A stretch of 20,914 nucleotides of DNA from Methylovirgula sp. (GTDB lineage Bacteria; Pseudomonadota; Alphaproteobacteria; Rhizobiales; Beijerinckiaceae). The stretch covers positions 1 to 20,914 of the forward strand of contig JASHSW010000088.1 in NCBI GenBank assembly GCA_030038595.1, read 5' to 3'. Numbering within the stretch: the first letter of the stretch is position 1; each line of letters begins with the position of its first letter. A program made the position numbers and the translations under genes. The notes beneath the pieces are model-generated. The model saw only the letters and a list, made by a program, of their open reading frames with translations, was not told the origin of the DNA and did not search any database. This document shows positions 15,183 to 20,914 of this stretch, one piece after another.

Positions 15183-15450
15183 GCGATATCATTTCCTGGA
15201 TCGCCAGGCGGGCGCGGGCGAGCCGCCGCGCCACCTCCGTGTTGGCCAATTCCAAGGACTGCGAGCGGGCGACCGCACCGTCGAGCTCGACGGCGAGCCG
15301 CGCCCGGTCGTCCTGCAGCACCGCAAATTCTTCTTCAATGTCGCCGCGTTCGGCGTCGGCCTGCAGTCGGCGCTCGCAGGCCGCTTCGAGCTGGTCTAGG
15401 GCGGCAACAAGGCCTTTCAGAGCGGCCTTCAAACGGGCTGGCGTACTCAT
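15169..15450 (-). CDS. DUF4164 coiled-coil protein upstream of zapA
   Basis: This 93-residue, Ala/Glu/Arg/Leu-rich protein is predicted to be helical throughout, with a strong coiled-coil pattern and no membrane segment. By composition and its fixed place before zapA it belongs to the DUF4164 family of Rhizobiales, whose function is unknown but probably tied to cell division. The ATG at 15450 (MSTPARLKAALKGLV) was preferred to one at 15468 because GGGAT lies about 8 nt before it and the extra residues look non-coding. The last codons overlap a short tandem repeat. A putative promoter lies just upstream, so this is likely the first gene of a DUF4164-zapA-addB-addA unit. Confidence 0.82.
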   Translation of the reverse strand: MSTPARLKAALKGLVAALDQLEAACERRLQADAERGDIEEEFAVLQDDRARLAVELDGAVARSQSLELANTEVARRLARARLAIQEMISHVAM

Positions 15451-15462
15451 CCGATCTATCCC

Positions 15463-15501
15463 GAACATTGTTCAATAGGCGCTGTTCAAGGGAACCGTCA
15501 A
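15463..15501 (-). promoter_or_regulatory. Putative sigma70-type promoter with two GTTC/GAAC dyads
   Basis: On the minus strand a TTGACG box (plus-strand 15496-15501) and a TATTGA box (15472-15477) are separated by 18 nt, directly upstream of DUF4164. GTTCAAGGGAAC (15484-15495, half-sites GTTC and GAAC) fills most of the spacer. GAACATTGTTC (15463-15473) overlaps the -10 end and the expected start site. This is a typical place for a repressor. The half-site resembles LexA sites, but the spacing does not match the GTTC-N7-GTTC box known for alphaproteobacterial LexA. Confidence 0.45.
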
Positions 15502-15689
15502 CGCCTTCCGCGCTTGCTACCCACAGCCAATTTCATTGGTGCGCTTGCGTTAGGTCAGAGGAACGACAGGTCCCGACGAGTCGCCGCGGCGTCAAGCTGA
15601 TGGTGCGCATGGAACGAAAGGGAACTATGCGACGTCGGAATCCGCATCGCGTTGCAAAATCATCGTTCGCGGCCGCAAAGGCCGGATAT

Positions 15690-15844
15690 GCAAGAAGCGG
15701 CGAATCCACGCAAGATCGAGCTGGGGCGATCGCAATCGCGAACACGCCATACAAGAGGATTTGCTTCTTTGCCCGCGACATTTGGGCAGCCGCGGATTGC
15801 AGCGCACAAAGCGGCGCCGTCTTGCGTGGATTTCGTTCTCGTGC
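15690..15844. ncRNA. Candidate structured non-coding RNA (long inverted repeat, rod-like fold)
   Basis: A perfect 13-bp inverted repeat pairs AATCCACGCAAGA (15703-15715) with TCTTGCGTGGATT (15820-15832). Inside it a second helix forms from GCAATCGCG (15732-15740) and CGCGGATTGC (15791-15800) with one bulge. Between the helices are single-stranded stretches of 16 and 19 nt, and the outer helix can be extended by AGAA/TTCT and GCA/TGC to 15690-15844. The result is a 155-nt rod with a large central bubble, which is the general shape and size of 6S RNA. I could not identify a promoter or terminator or decide the strand, and the 6S identity is only a hypothesis. Confidence 0.3.
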
Positions 15845-16054
15845 GAGAGAGTGGCCCTCGATCCGGCCCCCAAGGAACTCGCGGACGGCAGCGATCGGCG
15901 GGATGCGTTGTGACGAGATCGGCGAGGCCGGGAGCATAGGGGACCGCGCCCGCTGCTGGATCCGCCGATTCCGTCGTTATCCGATTGCATATGAAGAGGG
16001 CCGTGCCTAGCTCCGGCAATCGGGCTGAAAGCATAGCGATGAATTTCTCTTCAA

Positions 16055-16068
16055 ATTTCTAGGGAAAT
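16055..16068. promoter_or_regulatory. Palindrome upstream of gap
   Basis: ATTTC-TAGG-GAAAT is a perfect 5-bp dyad with a 4-nt spacer, 59 nt before the gap start codon and inside a locally A/T-rich stretch. A related AATTTC copy lies at 16042-16047. It could be an operator of the glycolytic cluster. No regulator family can be assigned. Confidence 0.3.
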
Positions 16069-16127
16069 CCGGCTCACAAGGTTCGAAACCCGGCGCGCAG
16101 CGTTCCCGCGCTTATGGAAGGTTTGGC

Positions 16128-17135
16128 ATGACGGTGAATGTCGCGATCAACGGATTCGGGCGGATTGGACGCAATATCTTGCGCGCCATCGTCGAATCGG
16201 GGCGCCGGGACATACGCGTCGTAGCGATCAATGATCTCGGACCGGTCGAAACCAATGCGCATCTTTTGCGTTTCGATTCCGTTCACGGGCGGTTTCCAGG
16301 CGAGGTGAAAGTGCTGGGCGACACGATCGACGTCGGCGACGGCCCGATTAAAGTCACGGCGTTGCGCAATCCCGCTGAATTGCCGCACAAGGAGCTCAAC
16401 GTCGATATCGCGCTCGAATGTTCGGGCGTCTTCGCGTCGAAAGATAAGGCTTCCGCGCATCTGAAGGCCGGGGCCAAACGGGTTCTTATCTCGGCGCCGG
16501 CCGACGACGCCGATCTCACGGTGGTCTATGGCGTCAACCACGAAAAGCTCAGGCCCGAACACCGGGTCGTCTCGAATGCTTCGTGTACGACCAATTGCCT
16601 TGCGCCGGTTGCCAAGGTCCTTAACGACACGATCGGCATCGAGCGCGGGTTCATGACGACGATCCATTCCTATACCGGCGATCAGCCGACGCTCGACACG
16701 CTGCACAGGGACCTCTACCGCGCCCGCGCCGCGGCGCTGTCGATCATCCCGACATCGACCGGCGCCGCCAAAGCGATCGGCCTCGTCCTGCCGGAGCTGA
16801 AAGGCAAGCTCGACGGATCTTCGATGCGCGTGCCGACTCCGAACGTGTCGATGATCGACTTTAAGTTCGTCGCGACGCGCGCCACGACGCCGGAGGAGAT
16901 CAAAGACGCCGTCAAGCGCGCCTCGGAACAGCAGCTAAAGGGCATTCTCGGCTTCACCGAGAGCCCCAACGTGTCGATCGATTTCAATCACGATTCGCGT
17001 TCGTCGATCTTTCACGTCGATCAGACACGTGTGATAGAAGGAACGTTCGTTCGGGTCGTCTCCTGGTACGACAACGAATGGGCATTCTCGCATCGCATGG
17101 CGGATACCGCGGTCACAATGGGAAAACTCGGATGA
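16128..17135 (+). CDS. gap: Glyceraldehyde-3-phosphate dehydrogenase (type I)
   Basis: This 335-residue protein has full GAPDH length and interconverts glyceraldehyde 3-phosphate and 1,3-bisphosphoglycerate. The NAD-binding motif is NGFGRIGR (8-15), with N35/D36 following the second strand. The catalytic pair is C153 in SNASCTTNC and H180 in [10 protein letters not shown]. The C-terminal [12 protein letters not shown] segment is intact. The start ATG at 16128 has GGAAGG 6 nt upstream. Its stop codon overlaps the pgk start as ATGA. An aspartate after the second strand suggests NAD preference, as in glycolytic GapA, but gluconeogenic or Calvin-cycle use is not excluded. tkt is not upstream as it is in some relatives. 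Confidence 0.97.
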   Translation: MTVNVAINGFGRIGRNILRAIVESGRRDIRVVAINDLGPVETNAHLLRFDSVHGRFPGEVKVLGDTIDVGDGPIKVTALRNPAELPHKELNVDIALECSGVFASKDKASAHLKAGAKRVLISAPADDADLTVVYGVNHEKLRPEHRVVSNASCTTNCLAPVAKVLNDTIGIERGFMTTIHSYTGDQPTLDTLHRDLYRARAAALSIIPTSTGAAKAIGLVLPELKGKLDGSSMRVPTPNVSMIDFKFVATRATTPEEIKDAVKRASEQQLKGILGFTESPNVSIDFNHDSRSSIFHVDQTRVIEGTFVRVVSWYDNEWAFSHRMADTAVTMGKLG

Positions 17136-18355
17136 CGAGAACCGCGCCGATGGCGCCATTTCCGACCCTCGACGAAGCTCAGCTTGCCGGCAAACGCGTC
17201 CTGGTCCGGGTCGATCTCAACGTGCCCATGGATGCGAGCGATGTCCTCGATTGCACGCGCATCGACCGGATCCTGCCCAATCTTCGCGAGATCGCCGCCA
17301 AAGGCGCGAAGGTGCTCATCCTTTCGCATCTGGGTAGGCCGAAGGGGCCGGACCCGCAACTTTCGTTGCGTCCGGTCGTACCGGAACTCGAGCGCCGGCT
17401 CGGCAAGCCGGTCGCCTTTTCTCCCGATTGCATCGGCGACGTCGCCAAGAAGGCCGTCGCGGCGATGCACAACGGCGATTATCTGCTCCTCGAAAACACC
17501 CGCTTCCACGCCAGCGAAGAGAAGAATGACGAGAAATTCGTCGCGGCGCTCGCCGAACTTGGCGACGTCTATGTCAACGACGCGTTCTCGACCGCGCATC
17601 GCGCCCACGCTTCGACGGAAGGGCTGGCCCACAAATTGCCGTCCTTCGCCGGCCGCTCGATGCAGGTCGAGTTGGAAATCCTCACCAACCTGCTCGCCGA
17701 TCCGATGCATCCGGTGATGGCGATCGTCGGCGGCGCCAAGGTTTCCACGAAGCTCGAGCTTCTCGGCAATCTGATGCGTCGCGTAGATCTCTTGGTCATC
17801 GGCGGCGGGATGGCGAATACGTTTCTCGCCGCGCAAGGCAAGGCGATCGGCAAATCCATCTGCGAAATGGAATTCGCCAACGTGGCCCGACAGATCGTGG
17901 CGGAAGCGGCAAGCGCGAACTGCGAATTGGTGTTGCCGGTAGATGTCGTTGTGGCACGCAGACCTACCGCCGACGCGGCGGCCCACGTCGTCGATGTCGA
18001 TCACGTCGAGCCCGACGACATGATCCTCGACATCGGACCGAAGACCGTGCAGCGGATCGAGGCGCTGCTCGAGGGCACCCACACGCTTGTTTGGAATGGG
18101 CCGTTTGGGGCCTTCGAAGTTCCGCCCTTCGATGCGGGGACAACCGATGTCGCGATGGTCGCCGCGCAGCTCACAAAGGCCGGGGAGCTCGAATCGATCG
18201 CCGGCGGCGGCGATACGATCGCGGCGCTGAACAAGGCCGGCGTCGCCAAGGAGTTCACCTATATCTCGACCGCGGGCGGGGCTTTTCTCGAATGGCTCGA
18301 AGGCAAGCGTTTGCCGGGCGTCGAGGCCTTGCGAAACGGCGCTTGCCGGGTATGA
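17132..18355 (+). CDS. pgk: Phosphoglycerate kinase
   Basis: This 407-residue protein has standard length. It transfers the phosphate of 1,3-bisphosphoglycerate to ADP, directly following the Gap reaction. Substrate-site segments are RVDLNVPM (26-33), HLGRPKG (66-72) and ENTRFH (about 121-126). Nucleotide-site segments are GGAKVSTK (200-207), WNGPFGAFE (331-339) and [10 protein letters not shown] (367-376). The ATG at 17132 overlaps the gap stop codon by 4 nt. An ATG at 17150 ([15 protein letters not shown]) would give a more typical N-terminus, but the overlap suggests coupling. A frame to 17078 lies inside gap and is rejected. It is followed 24 nt later by the aldolase gene. Confidence 0.97.
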   Translation: MTRTAPMAPFPTLDEAQLAGKRVLVRVDLNVPMDASDVLDCTRIDRILPNLREIAAKGAKVLILSHLGRPKGPDPQLSLRPVVPELERRLGKPVAFSPDCIGDVAKKAVAAMHNGDYLLLENTRFHASEEKNDEKFVAALAELGDVYVNDAFSTAHRAHASTEGLAHKLPSFAGRSMQVELEILTNLLADPMHPVMAIVGGAKVSTKLELLGNLMRRVDLLVIGGGMANTFLAAQGKAIGKSICEMEFANVARQIVAEAASANCELVLPVDVVVARRPTADAAAHVVDVDHVEPDDMILDIGPKTVQRIEALLEGTHTLVWNGPFGAFEVPPFDAGTTDVAMVAAQLTKAGELESIAGGGDTIAALNKAGVAKEFTYISTAGGAFLEWLEGKRLPGVEALRNGACRV

Positions 18356-18379
18356 TTCGAGCCCTGCGATGCGCGGCAT

Positions 18380-19420
18380 TTGTGGATCAAGCCCTTGAAC
18401 AAAGATCAACTGGCTCGAACCGCACAGGCTATGGTGGCTCGCGGCAAAGGCATTTTGGCCGCCGACGAAAGCTCAACCACGATCAAGAAGCGCTTCGACG
18501 CGGTCGGCGTCGAATCGACCCCTGAGTCAAGGCGCGATTACCGCGAGCTCCTGTTTCGCGCCAAGGCGGCGATGCAGCAGCATATTTCCGGCGTGATTCT
18601 CTATGACGAAACGATCCGTCAGCGAGCGGCGGACGGGACGCCGCTCGTCAAACTGATCGAGCAGTCGGGCGCGATCGCCGGTATCAAAGTCGATACCGGC
18701 GCCAAGCCGCTACCGGGCTTTCCCGGCGAGGTGATCACCGAAGGGCTCGACGGGCTCGCCGCGCGGCTCGAAGAATATTATGGCCTCGGCGCACGTTTCG
18801 CGAAATGGCGCGCCGTGATCGACATAGGCCGGGGAATTCCGACGCGCGCCGCGATTGCGGCGAACGCGCAGGCGCTTGCCCGCTACGCGGCGCAGTGCCA
18901 GGCCGCGGATCTGGTACCGATCGTCGAGCCGGAAGTGCTAATGGACGGCGACCATTCGCTGGATCGCTGCTACGAAGTGACCGAAGCGGTGCTGAAGACG
19001 GTTTTTGCCGAACTCTATGAAATGCGCGTCATGCTCGAAGGCATCGTGCTCAAACCCAACATGGTGATCCCCGGAATGAAGGCGGCAAAACAGGCAAGCC
19101 CCGGCGAGGTTGCCGCAGCGACCGTGCGTCTGTTCAAAAATTGCGTGCCGGAGGCGGTACCGGGCATCGCGTTTCTGTCGGGCGGTCAGTCCGACATCGC
19201 CGCCACCGCCAATCTCGATGCGGTCAATCGCCTTGGACCGTTTCCCTGGACGATCACCTTCTCCTATGGCCGCGCCTTACAGGCGGCGCCGCAAAAGACC
19301 TGGGCGGGCAAGCCCAGTAATGTCGGCGCCGCCCAGGCGGCATTCGGCCACCGGGCGCGGATGAACGGGCTGGCCGCGTTGGGCCAATGGTCCGAGGCTC
19401 TGGAGAAAGCCGCCGCCTGA
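18380..19420 (+). CDS. Fructose-bisphosphate aldolase, class I
   Basis: This 346-residue protein is a metal-independent (Schiff-base) class I aldolase of the animal-like type, not the class II enzyme often found beside pgk. It cleaves fructose 1,6-bisphosphate to the triose phosphates used by Gap and Pgk. Schiff-base lysine K225 is in VLKPNM, with K142 in AKWRAV, and D29-E30 in ILAADES and the SGGQSD phosphate loop are also seen. No ATG or GTG start is available in this frame. TTG at 18380 or TTG at 18395 (NKDQL, closer to the family start, with GGA 8 nt before it) must be used. The end coordinate is certain, the start is not. It lies 24 nt after pgk on the same strand, so a shared transcript is likely. 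Confidence 0.93.
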   Translation: MWIKPLNKDQLARTAQAMVARGKGILAADESSTTIKKRFDAVGVESTPESRRDYRELLFRAKAAMQQHISGVILYDETIRQRAADGTPLVKLIEQSGAIAGIKVDTGAKPLPGFPGEVITEGLDGLAARLEEYYGLGARFAKWRAVIDIGRGIPTRAAIAANAQALARYAAQCQAADLVPIVEPEVLMDGDHSLDRCYEVTEAVLKTVFAELYEMRVMLEGIVLKPNMVIPGMKAAKQASPGEVAAATVRLFKNCVPEAVPGIAFLSGGQSDIAATANLDAVNRLGPFPWTITFSYGRALQAAPQKTWAGKPSNVGAAQAAFGHRARMNGLAALGQWSEALEKAAA

Positions 19421-19524
19421 GGCGCATCCCGCGCTTTCGCCCCAATTCTCGGCGAGTTTGGCTGGAAAGACGGCGCTCGCACGGCGAGCCACGCCGCGCA
19501 AGAATGATCTAGGCCGTGCCCCGA

Positions 19525-20130
19525 ATGTATTCCCCGCGCCTTTACCTGATCACGCCGGCCATTACCGAAGCCGCCGCCTTTGTCGCGCCGTTCGAAGCCG
19601 CGCTTGAGACCGGCGACATCGCCTGCGTGCTTTTACGCGCGACTGAGGCGGCAGTCGTCCGCAGGCTGGCGCCGATCGCGCAGCGGCGCGATATCCCCTG
19701 CCTCGTCGGCGATCCAAGCCTCGCGGCGGACAGCGACTGCGATGGGGTCCATATCGATGGCGTCGGCCCGGCGCTCGAAGCCGCGCTCGCCGCCATGAAG
19801 CCGCAGCGGATCGTCGGAGTCGGCGGCCTCGCGAGCCGCCACGACGCGATGTCGGCCGGCGAGGCGGATGTCGATTACCTGATGTTCGGTGGCCCGGGCG
19901 AGGCGCAAGATTTCATGCAAATCCGCGAACGAATCGCTTGGTGGGCGGAGATCTTCAATCCACCGTGTGTTGGCTACGCGCGGCGGCTCGACGAAGTCAC
20001 AGCGCTGCAGCGGGCCGGCGCCGACTTTATAGCGCTTTGCGAACTCGTGTGGGAAGATTCGCGCGGGCCCGCGGCAGGCGTCGGAGCGGTGCAGCGCGCG
20101 CTCGGCGCGGCGCGCGAGCCCGCCGCATGA
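19525..20130 (+). CDS. ThiE-like (thiamine-phosphate synthase family) protein, probably divergent in function
   Basis: This 201-residue TIM-barrel-like protein has clear but worn ThiE features: LYLITP (6-11), DGVHIDG (73-79), GVGGLASRHDAM (98-109) and VDYLMFGGP (116-124). The usual pyrophosphate-binding lysine after LQLR is missing (CVLLRAT at 34-40). The FPTxTK loop is absent, and the last phosphate-binding GGI region reads VGYARRLDEV. It may therefore not be a genuine thiamine-phosphate synthase. The ATG at 19525 matches the family N-terminus. A GTG at 19516 is an alternative. It follows the aldolase by about 100 nt and overlaps the next gene by ATGA. I recall a ThiE-like gene after the aldolase gene in other Rhizobiales, so it may have a conserved but unassigned role. 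Confidence 0.8.
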   Translation: MYSPRLYLITPAITEAAAFVAPFEAALETGDIACVLLRATEAAVVRRLAPIAQRRDIPCLVGDPSLAADSDCDGVHIDGVGPALEAALAAMKPQRIVGVGGLASRHDAMSAGEADVDYLMFGGPGEAQDFMQIRERIAWWAEIFNPPCVGYARRLDEVTALQRAGADFIALCELVWEDSRGPAAGVGAVQRALGAAREPAA

Positions 20131-20914
20131 AACGATTCGGCGCGATTTGTCTTCTCGCCTGTATCGGCGGCGCCCCGGCTGTCGCCGCGAACGCCGGGCC
20201 GCCTCCGCCGCCCGCGATAAGTCCGCAACCCGCGCCGTCCGCAACCGCACCGACCCAAACGCCCGATCTCGCCTACGGCGCCTACCAGCGCGGCTACTAC
20301 ATCACCGCCTATCAAGAGGCGATGAAGCGGCTGAAGGACAACCCGAAAGACGCCGTGGCGATGACCCTGATCGGTGAACTCTATCGGCAGGGATATGGAG
20401 TCAGACTAGACTACGCCGAGGCCGACCGTTGGTACGCGCAGGCGGCCGCGCTCGGCAACCGCGAGGCGATCTTCGCGCTCGCCCTTGCCAAACTGACCGG
20501 GCAGGGCGTGCCCAAGGACCGTGCCGGAGCGGCCGCGCTTTTCAAGAAGGCCGCGGCGATGAACCATGCCGGCGCGCTTTATAATCTCGGCGTCATGGCG
20601 GTGGAGAACAACGGAATCGTCCCCGATTTCGCCAAAGCCGCGAGCCTATTCAGGCAAGCTGCCGAGCTCGGCTATCCAGACGCGGCCTATGCGCTGGCGC
20701 TCTGCTATCGCAACGGCAAAGGCATTCGACAAGATGACCAGCTCGCCGCGCAATGGATGGCGCGCGCCGCCGCCGAGGACAACGTTCCCGCCGAAGTCGA
20801 GTACGCCATCATGCTGTTCAACGGGATCGGCGTCGACAAGGACGAAGCCGCCGCCGCAAAGCTATTCCTCAAAGCCGCCACCGAGCAGAATCCGGTGGCG
20901 CAAGACCGCGTGGC
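20127..20914 (+). CDS. Sel1-repeat (TPR-like) exported protein, 3' end beyond the window
   Basis: The ATG at 20127 overlaps the stop codon of the ThiE-like gene (ATGA), and the frame stays open for 262 codons to the window end. A signal peptide (MKRFGAICLLACIGGAPAVA) is followed by a Pro-rich linker (PPPPPAISPQPAP) and then Sel1 repeats with the typical A-x-x-x-Y/W-x-x-A-A pattern. At least five are visible, for example YGVRLDYAEADRWYAQAAA, GVPKDRAGAAALFKKAAA and GIRQDDQLAAQWMARAAA. LLAC at 9-12 resembles a short lipobox, so it may be a lipoprotein; ordinary cleavage after AVA or ANA is equally possible. Sel1 proteins serve as protein-protein scaffolds. The partner is unknown. Confidence 0.85.
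   Translation, partial: MKRFGAICLLACIGGAPAVAANAGPPPPPAISPQPAPSATAPTQTPDLAYGAYQRGYYITAYQEAMKRLKDNPKDAVAMTLIGELYRQGYGVRLDYAEADRWYAQAAALGNREAIFALALAKLTGQGVPKDRAGAAALFKKAAAMNHAGALYNLGVMAVENNGIVPDFAKAASLFRQAAELGYPDAAYALALCYRNGKGIRQDDQLAAQWMARAAAEDNVPAEVEYAIMLFNGIGVDKDEAAAAKLFLKAATEQNPVAQDRV

Larger units (their letters stand above)
15451..16127. other. 677-nt intergenic region between DUF4164 and gap
   Basis: No credible protein gene is present. Frames on both strands (for example a minus-strand one at 15533-15937) lack ribosome binding sites and known sequence. The region contains the putative DUF4164 promoter (15463-15501), a long inverted-repeat structure (15690-15844), and near gap an A/T-rich segment with the palindrome ATTTC-TAGG-GAAAT (16055-16068). 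In several Rhizobiales a transketolase gene (tkt) sits at this position (from memory). Nothing resembling its thiamine-diphosphate motif was seen here. Confidence 0.6.

Noticed and set aside
15463..15495. A standard alphaproteobacterial LexA box upstream of DUF4164
   Set aside because: GTTC/GAAC half-sites are present, but the GTTC-N7-GTTC spacing is not. I therefore report the dyads as unassigned operators.
15533..15937. Minus-strand frame with a hydrophobic segment (internal start MSRAKKQILLYG)
   Set aside because: It could pass for a small exported protein, but there is no ribosome binding site at either start, the C-terminal half is low complexity, and it overlaps the inverted-repeat structure.
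15054..16010. 318-codon plus-strand frame crossing zapA, DUF4164 and the following gap
   Set aside because: It runs antisense through two supported genes and shows low-complexity Arg/Ala/Pro content without a domain.
17021..18409. 462-codon minus-strand frame opposite pgk
   Set aside because: Shadow of an unmistakable pgk gene.
19475..19489. GCTCGC/GCGAGC hairpin between the aldolase and ThiE-like genes
   Set aside because: A short GC stem with a 3-nt loop and no T-run, of a kind common by chance in this composition.

Overview
The window is GC-rich, densely packed chromosomal DNA. It looks like an alphaproteobacterium of the order Hyphomicrobiales (Rhizobiales), possibly near Beijerinckiaceae/Methylocystaceae. 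The placement rests on gene content and order: DUF4164-zapA beside a gap-pgk-class I fba-thiE-like-Sel1 cluster, alphaproteobacterial-type AddA/AddB, and a fused CysG. No transposase, integrase, phage gene or CRISPR array was seen.

Layout. (1) 1-1002: the possible 5' end of a minus-strand gene at the left edge, a small DUF465/YdcH-like gene, tRNA-Arg(CCG), and a conserved 71-aa minus-strand ORF. (2) 1149-3722: cysG (siroheme synthesis, minus) diverging from an SDR oxidoreductase (plus), with a 149-bp REPIN-like inverted-repeat element between them. (3) 3750-15450: nine consecutive minus-strand genes, read from high to low coordinates: DUF4164, zapA, addB, addA, a PHS-like MFS transporter, a PstS-like phosphate-binding protein, trxA, queE, queD. 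(4) 15451-16127: a 677-nt gap without a credible gene, holding a putative promoter/operator and a 155-nt inverted-repeat structure that may be a non-coding RNA. (5) 16128-20914: a plus-strand run gap-pgk-fba-thiE-like-Sel1, cut by the window end.

How the genes work together. gap, pgk and fba are consecutive triose-phosphate steps of glycolysis/gluconeogenesis, and gap/pgk are translationally coupled. addB and addA encode the two subunits of the AddAB double-strand-break helicase-nuclease and share an ATGA overlap. queE and queD supply two steps of 7-deazaguanine (queuosine) synthesis. DUF4164 and zapA belong to cell division. The MFS/PstS-like pair sits between addA and trxA, genes that I recall as neighbours in many relatives, so it looks like an insertion.

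Most of the window is ordinary housekeeping DNA and I see no clear new defence or mobile system. The points most worth a second look are the solute-binding-protein/MFS phosphate pair with no pstCAB nearby, the structured element in the DUF4164-gap intergenic region, the paired GTTC/GAAC dyads on the promoter upstream of DUF4164-zapA-addBA, the 15-bp hairpin that ends 2 nt before the addB start codon, and the thiE-like gene that lacks key ThiE residues.
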